Below, in pieces: positions 21,153 through 29,336 of a DNA stretch of 64,000 nt. The number at the start of each line of letters is the position of its first letter. Position 1 is the stretch's first letter. Made by a program: the position numbers and the translations under genes. The notes beneath the pieces were generated by a model. The model was not told where the DNA came from, did no database searches, and worked only from the letters and a program-made list of their open reading frames with translations. The DNA is taken from assembly GCA_964035575.1 (NCBI GenBank), contig OZ037873.1, positions 806,001-870,000 on the forward strand, in the 5' to 3' direction. Origin of the DNA: Rhynchopus sp. YZ270_cl-10. Its lineage: Eukaryota; Euglenozoa; Diplonemea; Diplonemida; Diplonemidae.

Positions 21153-21696
21153 GGGCGCTGATTTGCCCCTATTTCTGAAGTGTCTCACCTTGACACACCT
21201 TCCCTGCACTGCAGGAGTATGGTAACGTTGTGACCACACTTCTTGTTTTACGCATTATTCTTTCTTCACATCCATCTTCGACTTCATCCTTTTTGCATTG
21301 GTGGCTAAGACCTGATTTGCTGCATTCAGCAACACTGACACAGCCCTTACAACAAGCGAGGTACTCTCCTGTGCACAGCATACTGGACCCCAACCATTTC
21401 AGGCAACGCACACACTTAAGAACCCACACGCTCTCTTTTTTTTATTGGAGACTTGAACAATATTTTGTTTTTAGATGTGTGCACATGTGGCACATTCGCC
21501 TCACGGCAAGTTTTCTTTTATATTTTGTTTCTCGGAAGGCCACACCACCTCTCAATGTGGGGTTGTTTCTTCGCAATTTGATTTGTGAGTACCCCAAACA
21601 GACGTGGATGATCTCCTTTCCGTTATTATTTATTATTAAGTTTGAAGGTTGTGTGTCGCACAGCCATGTGCGACACAAATTCACCTTCGTTTTTTG

Positions 21697-22436
21697 CAGT
21701 GCTCTCAAGATCCTCCACGTAGGGGAGGATATTTCCTCCAGGGGCTTTTTTTTTTTTTTTTCGGGCTTTTTTGGTGGAGGATTTCCTCCATTTTTTTTTT
21801 TTTTTTTGGCGGGCTCGGGTGGAGGATTATCCTCCTAGGGGTTTTATAGTGGGGGGTCACTTTGTCTCCCCCCGAGGGAGCCAATATTTTCCCGAGCCTG
21901 TATGCACCGTCCAGGGCTGCACCTTAAAAAAAATTTGCCTGCGGCGCCATTTTCATTTTTTGCTACTCAAAAAAAGGGTTCGTTGAGTGATTATGTGGTG
22001 TAAAAGGAAGCATTTTTACACCGTACCCTAATTTTTTTTCGCCTGCGGCGCCATTTATATTATTTTTTTGCTCCGCAAAAAAATAGAGTTGGCAATGTCT
22101 TTGGATACCCTTGAATTTTTGCAGCCGAAGAATGCAACTTGACCCCAAAGCTGCAAAATTTTTGCCATTTTGAGACGCATTGGAGTTAGACGTATTGGTT
22201 TTGTATGGTTCGTGGAGCGTACGGTGCAAGAGAAAAGATTAAATTTCCGTTTTTTATTATCTCGCAAAATTGACCCGCCTCTCCGCTCTGTGGCTGTCAG
22301 GGAGGCGCGCGCGAAGCGCGCGACGACCGCTTGTTGCGGGGGGGGAAATTTTTTTTTGGGGTGTTTTTTTGCAAAAATGAAATCCTCCTCATTTCGAAAA
22401 TTCTGCTTTTTTCGTGGAGGATCTTGAGAGCCCTGG
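21697..22436. mobile_element. Non-autonomous hAT element
   Basis: The terminal inverted repeat begins CAGTGCTCTCAAGATCC at the left; the right end is its reverse complement with one mismatch over about 23 bp. The element is flanked on both sides by the same 8 bp, GTTTTTTG, the target-duplication length of hAT transposons. CAGTG/CAGGG ends are also typical of hAT. It is 740 bp with no transposase ORF. Internal blocks repeat GTGGAGGAT and GCCTGCGGCGCCAT. Confidence 0.8.
21936..22085 (+). repeat. Module H, copy 1 (inside the hAT element)
   Basis: Two GCCTGCGGCGCCAT blocks flank GGTGTAAA...GCATTTTTACACCGTACCCTA. The same module occurs at 48958-49087 inside an unrelated insertion. Confidence 0.65.
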
Positions 22437-23529
22437 TTTTTTGTTGCTTTTTATTTTTATTGAAAAACAATGTTGGAAGAAATGGCAGAGATTTGCTTTC
22501 CTTTGCTGTCCTGTTTTGTCAAGGTGACATGCGGGGGGTCTTGCCAACTTTTCACTCCCTTCTCTCTCTCTCTCTCCTCCCCACAAGAACGACGTGGTTC
22601 TCCTACCCAATTGAGCCATGGAATTTATGAAACAAACTGTCAGAACTTGCACCCCCTCAGAGGGGTCACACCTGTTGCCCTTAGTTGTCTTTTGAAGATG
22701 TGCTGCGTCCGAGAGGCCTGTTCATCATTTTTTTACTATGGTTAAATATTATCGATGTTGTCACCACCCACACCCTTAATGCCCGCGAGAACCGAACGCT
22801 CTGGCTTTTGAGGTATTTTGTGTAGGTGGGTGTGCAGCAGAGGGGCTTGTTTACCCCTCAAGGCATTTTCCTTTCGCTGTGCAGCTGCCAGGGGAATTGC
22901 AACACTCTGTCAGTGCACAATATGCACAGAGTGTCAGCGAGCCCTGTGTCCCTGCACCCTATCAACGTTACCCTGTTTTGTTTCAATGCCTTTTTTTTTG
23001 TAAGCTTTTCTTTAATGTGTCTGTGTGATGTAGGGACGCATTCATTGGAAAAGGTTGCCATATTATTGTGGTTTGTTCAAACTCATTGAAAGGAAATGTT
23101 GTTGATTTTTGCGTGACTATGTTCGCCACGAAGCAAATGAAAAAGAACAGAAAAAAAGAAGGAAAAACGAACAGAACGGGAGAGGCTGTCCTACGGTTGA
23201 CCCGGATGGACGCCACACACATTCGCTTTCCTTTTTTTTTCAATATTGTTTAACGATTGGTGAACATGATGTCAAATCTGCAAAATCATTGAGGGAAAAA
23301 GAAAAAAAAATCAACAAAAAAAAAAAACGGTACTATTTATTACCTCCACAGCCAATACCCATCTCTCCCGCTATGGGCAGCACCACTCACGCATTTCCAT
23401 CACAGAACTACACAATACAAAGAAACTATTACGACACAGCGAAACCCCCTGAGTTCGCTCTGATAACACCTGAAGTAATAAAACCGGCCTTTTTTCTCTC
23501 TCTTTTTCCGTTCTGAGAAAGGACATCAC

Positions 23530-24618
23530 ATGGCGCATCTCATCAAAGACCTCAGCACAGACAGTGCCTACATCGACCGTAATCCGATGAAGGCGCTCAC
23601 AGAGATGGAGCGTGTTCAGTACGAGGAAAAGTACCGCCAGCGCCTGCGGGAGAGTAAAACCGGTATGGGGCCCTTCCTGCTTTTGAATGTGTTCGACGTT
23701 GTACCTTGTACATTGTACCTTGTACATTGTACTTTGTACTTTGTACTTTGTACTTTGTACTTTGTACTTTGTACTTTGTACTTTGTACTTTGTACTTTGT
23801 ACTTTGTACTTTGTACTTTGTACTTTGTACTTTGTACTTTGTACTTTGTACTTTGTACTTTGTACTTTGTACTTTGTACTTTGTACTTTGTACTTTGTAC
23901 TTTGTACTTTGTACTTTGTACTTTGTACTTTGTACTTTGTACATTGTACATTGTACATTGCACATTGCACATTGCACTACCCACTTTTCCCACCACTCAA
24001 CCACCCCCTCTGCAGTGTACGTTGGGAACCTCTCCTTCGCTGCGAACGAAGACATCGTGCACGAGCTGTTCTCCTCCGTCGGTGTCGTGAAGGACATCAT
24101 CATGGGCCTTGACCGCCTCAAGAAGGCGCCGTGTGGCTTCTGCTTTGTCGAGTACGACCAGCATGCCTATGCGGAGGACGCAGTGCGCTACCTCAATGCA
24201 CGCAACGTCTGCGGACGACCGGTGCGTGTGGATTGGGACACAGTATGTCACATAATTTTACACCGGAATTAAAAACGGAGGTTTCTTCACCTTCTCGACA
24301 ATCTTTCCCACCTATTCATCTTCACAGGGCAACGTCCGCAAGGAGAACCGGTACTGGGGACGTGGCGCTTCTGGTGGGCAGGTGCGGGATGAGTACCGAA
24401 CCAACTACGACCCTGAGCGTGGCGGGCTGGGTGTGCGTGTTCTCGAGAAGATGGGAGGGGGTGCTGGGGTGCCAGCAGCAGCTGCGTCGCGTGGCTACGG
24501 GGCGTGGGCGTACACTGCGTTTAACACACACGAAAAGCGGACGTCGAAGCGAAGCCGTGAGCAGGCCTCAAACGACCCGTTGTATCGCGATTTTGACCCA
24601 AAACCGCGTGTAGCTTAG
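23530..24618 (+). CDS. NCBP2: Nuclear cap-binding protein subunit 2 (CBP20)
   Basis: Three exons (23530-23662, 24016-24242, 24328-24618) give 216 residues. CBP20 binds the m7G cap of nuclear transcripts through an RRM. Around the first splice the protein reads [10 protein letters not shown], the RNP2 motif, and then GFCFVEY, the RNP1 motif, with [13 protein letters not shown] and VDWDTG in family order. After the second splice comes [14 protein letters not shown], the CBP20 hallmark C-terminal block that closes over the cap. An extra 60-residue tail is present that human CBP20 (156 residues) lacks. Intron 1 (353 bp, phase 1) is mostly a heptamer repeat; intron 2 (85 bp) is phase 0. Both splices are fixed by conserved motifs. 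The start is the first ATG after a pyrimidine-AG run. Confidence 0.92.
23663..24015 (+). other. CBP20 intron 1
   Basis: GTATGG...CCCCCTCTGCAG, 353 bp, phase 1. About 270 bp of it is a TTTGTAC array. Confidence 0.85.
23699..23976 (+). repeat. Heptanucleotide array (TTTGTAC)n in CBP20 intron 1
   Basis: About 30 uniform TTTGTAC units in the centre, with degenerate units at both edges (CTTGTACATTGTAC; ATTGCACATTGCAC). All frames are open because no unit junction makes a stop, which creates false repetitive ORFs on both strands. Confidence 0.95.
24243..24327 (+). other. CBP20 intron 2
   Basis: GTATGT...TCTTCACAG, 85 bp, phase 0. Confidence 0.85.
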
Positions 24619-24786
24619 AGATGTGAATGGGTGTGAAAAAATGGTACCACACAGAACCGTTGGTTCAAGCGGTGTTTGCGTGGGGGGAACGGGGGGAGGC
24701 GGGGAGGGGGACTGCTTACTTGGGTCTTAAGCCAACGAAGTATTTGAAAAGAGAGCAGAAAAAAAAATTCACTTTTACCCCAACAC

Positions 24787-24807
24787 CCTCCCCCTCCTCC
24801 TCCTCAG
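24787..24807 (+). promoter_or_regulatory. Strong pyrimidine tract and AG upstream of 24900 gene
   Basis: CCCTCCCCCTCCTCCTCCTCAG resembles a 3' splice acceptor, 93 bp upstream of the ATG and outside any evident intron. It is a candidate trans-splice or UTR-intron acceptor. Confidence 0.4.
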
Positions 24808-24899
24808 ACAACATCATTGGGTCAACTACATCCCACCAGAGTAGCAACACAACTTCATACAACCTACCCTCTCTTCAGTATAGTATACAACTCCCCAAT

Positions 24900-25448
24900 A
24901 TGAACACCGCCGCGTTCCGGCGAGAACGCGTTCGTCCTGATACGATGAGTGTGCTGTTTGCTGTGCGTGGCGGCGCAATGCTTGAGCACAACCAACCCCA
25001 CCACACTCGAAGCGACCATATGCGTATCTGGCCGAAGACGTCGCGTGGACTGGGCGCCCCTGCGAAATCGAAACGCCGGGCAGCCCCGCAGACACTTCCT
25101 TCATCTCCTGTCACAACGTCGCCAGCGACACGCGATGCTCCGAGGACGATGCGGGTTCTCAACCCGAAGACCGTTGCAGCGCCCGACCGTGCTTCAACAC
25201 CCCTAGCACAATGGAACCGTGCTGCCCCGCGACGTACCAGCAAGACACATCGGAGGCGCTTCATCAATCTCTTTGCCCCTACCAAACCCGAGCCTGCCCC
25301 ACCAGAGTGCGCCATCCGCCCGCTCATGAAGCGCCGCAAGCAGTTCACCTACCACCCCGCCAGCTCTGAAACCTTCAACACCACAGGGTACGACCCCCTG
25401 CTTCCCACACTACAGCGGCTCTATGCTGATAAGATGCGACGAGATTGA
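24900..25448 (+). CDS. Unrecognised basic protein
   Basis: A 182-residue Arg/Pro/Thr-rich protein starting at the first ATG after the pyrimidine-AG stretch, 280 bp downstream of CBP20. Codon use is G/C-ending like the neighbours, which supports it being real. No membrane helix, signal peptide or known domain is seen. Basic clusters (KSKRRA near residue 60, KTHRRRF near 118, MKRRKQF near 143) could bind nucleic acid or act as nuclear signals. The C-terminal part (TGYDPLLPTLQRLYADKMRRD) ends in a possible amphipathic helix. Function unknown. Confidence 0.5.
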   Translation: MNTAAFRRERVRPDTMSVLFAVRGGAMLEHNQPHHTRSDHMRIWPKTSRGLGAPAKSKRRAAPQTLPSSPVTTSPATRDAPRTMRVLNPKTVAAPDRASTPLAQWNRAAPRRTSKTHRRRFINLFAPTKPEPAPPECAIRPLMKRRKQFTYHPASSETFNTTGYDPLLPTLQRLYADKMRRD

Positions 25449-25799
25449 AGCAGTGTGTTTGGTCGTGCAGGAGGGGAGGGGGAAGGGGGGGGCGGTTGAT
25501 TCTAGCTAAAGAGGGGAGTGCCGATTTTGCGTTGTGGAAAAATTGTTGAGGGGTTTTACAACCCCCACGCTTTTCAAAAAAAAGTTGAATGGTTGAGGTT
25601 GAGTACAGAAAAAGGCTTGATTGGGTTTTATCGATTGCAGGGCTTTAGGCAGGGGGGTAAGAGAACAACGGCTTCCTTTTCCACATTGTCCAAGACAGGA
25701 CAGCAGGCGTTCAATGACTGATGGGGAATCGAGTGGGCAAGAACACTCTTCCACTTTGTTTTGGAAAGGGTTTTGCCCATGAGGTTGCTTTGGTTTGCT

Positions 25800-26394
25800 C
25801 AAAGCCAGCACCTAGAGGCGACAATATGGCGCCACATGCCTCCCTCTCGGGAACTGCGTCTTGAAGACATCATCTGCAGACTTCCAGGAGTTTGAAGTTT
25901 CGAAGGAGACGAACGTGGCCTTCCACAGCCTGAACGACGTGCTTGCTGCAAGTCTGGTAAAAACTCTGCAAATTTTTTTAACAGTTCCGTGGGGAGGACA
26001 TTGGGAACGACTAATTCCGCAGGGACGATGTGCTTCCCCAACCCAGCTGCAAGCTTGCAACACGATACCCCGCACGTCAGCTGTCCCCTTCCTTGTACAA
26101 CTTTATCAGTTGTTTCGTGCATTCCCCCTTATCGTGCAAAGTTCACCTCATTCTTAGCGGCCTTCTTCAACAGCACCTTGAGGTACTTCGACAGAACATC
26201 TTGCGGAATAGAGGCCTTCTTTTTGCACTCTGTGAGTGAGTGTGAACCAGCTTACCAATCAAAGTAACGATCTGGTCCTTTATCATCCTAGGGCTCATCA
26301 CAGTCGGTGCCGGCAAGCCTTGCCCCGCATTCGCCGCAGGAGAAGTTGCACTAACCTGATTAGTGCGCGTTTCCGACAACGTAAAAGCGGCCAT
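25800..26394 (-). pseudogene. Broken minus-strand ORF of unknown family
   Basis: From an ATG at 26394 (minus) protein-like sequence continues leftwards over about 600 bp, but only in pieces and in more than one frame. Fragments such as MIKDQIVTLIGKL and LPTELLKKFAEFLPDLQQ look like real helical protein. It is the only protein-like minus-strand sequence besides the LINE. I do not recognise the family. It could be a decayed gene or a fragment of a mobile element. Confidence 0.35.
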
Positions 26395-26632
26395 TGGAAA
26401 AAGAAGTGAGTTGTTAAAGTGTGAAGAAACCAAATTATGAGAATCAAAAAGCAAAAAAGGCAAAAAAACCGTTTGCCTGATGAAGGTGATTGGTCAGTCA
26501 CAACAGCACCCTCAATTCACCAATGCAAAACGCTTGAAACAGCGACATCCTCACAGTAAAGAGAAATGTACAGTATGAGGACCACAGCGTCACTACGCAA
26601 ACCATCTTCCACACATTTTTTTTTGCGAACTA

Positions 26633-27393
26633 CCGTAGTCGGAAAAATGTTGTAACGGAATAATGTTGTAACGCTGGAAAAAATGGCCCAGCGTTACAAC
26701 ATTATTCCGTTACAACATTTGGGGTTATTTTTGTCTTAGGGATTTTTGCTGGTGCGGGGGTGGTTTTTGAAAAGAAAAATCTTGTGCCTCTGACGGTGGT
26801 GAAAAAAGGGCGGGGGGCGGGGGGATGATGTTTTTTTTTTTTTTTTTTTGGTGTTGTTCAACTTAGCCGTAGGCTCGACTTTTTTTGTTCCACATCAAAC
26901 TGGACAGGGCAAGGGGGGTACGTTTACTATGCACATGAAAAGCACTTGGTCCGAGCGAAGCAGGGGCCAGACGTCTTACAATCTGTACAGTGCCGGTTAG
27001 TTAGAACGAGGCACAAAAGTGAACAAAACTAGAGATGGATTGTTATTGTCATCAGCACGGTCAGCACCATTGACAATTGAGGAAAAATGAGTATTAACAT
27101 GGGAGAGGCAGGGGAGAAAACAGACTGTCCAGTCAGTGTGGTTTTACTTAGTGTTCCAGTTTGGTACCTTTGGAACACTAATTATCGGCTTGAAATTGGG
27201 GTGTGGTGTGTGAGGTTGGGGATTATGCCGACTGTTCCAAAAAAAATCCCTAAGACAAAGTTCACCCCAGTCATAAAAATGTTGTAACGGAATAAAGTTA
27301 CAACTTCCCGCGATCCGCAGCGTTACAACATTATTCCGTTACAACATTTTTACGTTCCAACATTTTTACGTTGCAACATTTTTCCGACTACGG
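26633..27393. mobile_element. TA-flanked element with long inverted ends (mariner-like)
   Basis: The ends CCGTAGTCGGAAAAATGTTG are inverted and flanked by TA on both sides, the target duplication of Tc1/mariner elements. Similarity of the ends continues inward over about 120 bp, down to TTTGTCTTAGGGATTTTT, and includes nested palindromes of GTTGTAACGGAATAATG. The element is 761 bp, has no transposase ORF and carries a repeat D copy inside. Confidence 0.75.
26889..26962 (+). repeat. Repeat D, copy 2
   Basis: About 85% identical to 10577-10671; located inside the TA-flanked element. Confidence 0.65.
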
Positions 27394-27420
27394 TAATCAC
27401 ACGTAAAAACCCCACCCCCT

Positions 27421-27446
27421 CACCCACCACCACACCCCCCCTCCAG
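27421..27446 (+). promoter_or_regulatory. Pyrimidine tract and AG before the SMP gene
   Basis: CACCCCCCCTCCAG type tract 56 bp upstream of the ATG and 28 bp downstream of the TIR element end; candidate acceptor. Confidence 0.35.
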
Positions 27447-27501
27447 AATGCGGTAACATCCCACCCCTCCCTCCCCTCTCCCTCTCCCCTCTTTCCACCC
27501 A

Positions 27502-28758
27502 ATGTCGTTAGGTGTCGCATGGCCCCTTGAATGGGACAAAGAAACCGAATCTGCTTTGTGCCAACGCCTCGGGCGTGCCTTGCGGGAGAGCAAGATGGAC
27601 CCGAACCTGATCCGCGGGCAGTTCCATGTTTTGGGGTTGAGCTTGGGCGGGGTGGCGCCGACGGTTCGGCTGCTGGGACTGTCTCATGCGGCGCAGGACA
27701 TTATTGGGGTACAGCTTCACCTTGAATATGACGACCGCACGCATAGTGGCTTTAGCATTACCATTGGTGGGGCGGAACTCTCTTTAACCGGCACGGAAGC
27801 GGACGACGCATCGTTTGCGAACAACAAACTGTGGTACCCCTTTGAGGTCACCATCTACGACGTAAAGCTCTGCAGCAACTTCGGCGTCGATGTCTCCATT
27901 AAAAAACGCGAGCCCCACTTTCTCCACAAACCACCCCCACCCTCTGCACTCCACGAACTCCAAATGGGGCGCCTCAAAGCAGCTAGAGACGCCTCCGCAC
28001 AGCACAACCACCACTCCGGTCGGGGCAGCACCGACAGCCTGCACCACTTCGGCAGCCATCCACACGGCGTGAAGGACACCTCTCTACTATACCGCCGGTC
28101 CTCTGCGCTCGACTCCACCTCGCCTCCTCTCACAAAAAGCCTTCTCAGTGAGGTGATGTCCCATTCCAACGCCTCTCACTCTATAGGAGGAGGGGGACGA
28201 CGTCAAGGAGGTGGGTTTGGTCTTGCATATGCGAGTCGTAGAGTTCACTATCCTAAGTGGCCGAGAGGTGGGGGTAATGTAGCGAGCACGGCCAGCCGTG
28301 CTAGTCCAAGCCAAGCGCCGTTAACGCCATCGCAAGCGAGTCATGCGAATGGGGCCAGGGCAAATGTGGGTATGGTCAACGCGCCGTCGTTGTTGAGTTT
28401 AGAAGGGGGGTCGTTTAATGATGCGCAGAAGTCGTTGTCGAGTCCGTCTAATTCAGTGTCGCAAGGGTTCGGTGCAGCGGCAGGGGAGACTCCAGAGAGG
28501 GCGCAGCATCCGCTAACAGAGGCAGGGCTGAATGTGCGTCTGTCCTTCTCCTCGCCCCCAGAGGTGGATTTCTCGTTGAGTACAAATTTTAGTAGTTTGC
28601 GAGGTGCAGATGAGCAGGTAAGACACATCCTAAAGTCGCTTCTCAAGCCAAAGCTTGAACAGCTCCTCAGCGGGATTGTGATATGTCTGCCGGAGGGGAA
28701 AATAGAAATGGGAAAGAAAAGCACGCAGCCGCCTGCATACGGTGATACGATTGGGTGA
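27502..28758 (+). CDS. SMP-domain lipid-transfer protein, Mdm12-like
   Basis: 418 residues, one exon. The N-terminal 150 residues follow the SMP fold as in Mdm12 of the ER-mitochondria encounter structure: WPLEWDKE at the start, then FHVLGLSLGGVAPTVRLLGL (like 'f.v..f.lG..pP.i.l..i'), HLEYDD and GFSITIGGAELSL strands, then WYPFEVTIYDVKLCSNFGV. The end, LNVRLSFSSPPEVDFSLS and QVRHILKSLLKPKLEQLL, matches the last strands and helix of SMP domains. A low-complexity Ser/Gly/His-rich insert (about 155-335) separates the halves; Mdm12 also has a loop there. Such proteins carry phospholipids between ER and mitochondria. Mdm12 is the best guess, but another SMP member is possible. Confidence 0.55.
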   Translation: MSLGVAWPLEWDKETESALCQRLGRALRESKMDPNLIRGQFHVLGLSLGGVAPTVRLLGLSHAAQDIIGVQLHLEYDDRTHSGFSITIGGAELSLTGTEADDASFANNKLWYPFEVTIYDVKLCSNFGVDVSIKKREPHFLHKPPPPSALHELQMGRLKAARDASAQHNHHSGRGSTDSLHHFGSHPHGVKDTSLLYRRSSALDSTSPPLTKSLLSEVMSHSNASHSIGGGGRRQGGGFGLAYASRRVHYPKWPRGGGNVASTASRASPSQAPLTPSQASHANGARANVGMVNAPSLLSLEGGSFNDAQKSLSSPSNSVSQGFGAAAGETPERAQHPLTEAGLNVRLSFSSPPEVDFSLSTNFSSLRGADEQVRHILKSLLKPKLEQLLSGIVICLPEGKIEMGKKSTQPPAYGDTIG

Positions 28759-29336
28759 AAGGGTACAAATAGAAGTGAAAAAATGCTTTTTTAGAGATGT
28801 CTAAGTATCTTCACCTTTCGCCCTTCGGGGCGACATACACTACTCATTGCTTGGGGTGATATTTTTTGTCAATACAAAAAAAGCTTACACTACTAGTTTT
28901 TCAGCAGTTTTCAAAAAGCAAAGCCTGTCTGGGGACAGATGCAGCCAGTTCACAAAGATCCCCTCACGGGAGGAAGTGGTGTTCTTTAGTCTTCATTTTT
29001 GATCCAATCTAACCCATATATAGTGGACTCATCTCAACAGAGATGCACTCCTGGTGGAACACAGTGCCCGTCAGATGCTCTTTTGAAGGTTCTGCTGTTG
29101 AGACCCAGCAGCAACCCAGGCGTGGATCCTGGCAAGTCCTCCGGGGGGTCACATCCTCTAGAGCAGTCGTGAACTCGGTGATGCGTATGGCCGACGTCGC
29201 ATGAGTGAAATAAGGCGGATGGGCATGGATGAGAATAACTGTCTGCTCGGTTTCAGCTTTAGTTACGGGGTTTTTTACGGGTTTACCCCCCCCCTCCCAT
29301 CATCCTCATAAAAACAGAAAAAATAGTAAAAAGATA
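28759..29336. other. Intergenic stretch
   Basis: Contains a small hairpin with TTCG loop (TCGCCC-TTCG-GGGCGA near 28820) and G/C-rich non-coding-looking sequence up to 29230. No gene is seen. Confidence 0.5.

Larger units (their letters stand above)
19490..23320 (+). repeat. Tandem duplication, unit 2
   Basis: Second copy of the unit at 16042-19295, 3.83 kb including the 740-bp hAT insertion. The coding part is nearly identical; the far 3' flank is more diverged. Confidence 0.8.
21153..23529. other. Stretch downstream of sulfatase 2
   Basis: Holds duplicated 3' flank, the hAT mini-element (21697-22436) and more duplicated sequence to about 23320, then a pyrimidine run ending in AG at 23517 before the CBP20 gene. 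No gene is seen. Confidence 0.6.
25449..27501. other. Stretch with a broken ORF and a TIR element
   Basis: Holds the minus-strand broken ORF (25800-26394) and the TA-flanked element (26633-27393). The rest has no gene. A pyrimidine-AG stretch at 27421-27446 precedes the SMP gene. Confidence 0.6.

Noticed and set aside
23371-24121. Several open frames of 120-199 codons with Tyr-Lys-Val or Leu-Tyr-Phe-Val repeats on both strands
   Set aside because: They are translations of the TTTGTAC intron array, which happens to have no stop in any frame.
28815-28835. TTCG-loop hairpin as a bacterial-type terminator
   Set aside because: Eukaryotic context and no T-run directly after it; a short GC hairpin alone is not evidence.
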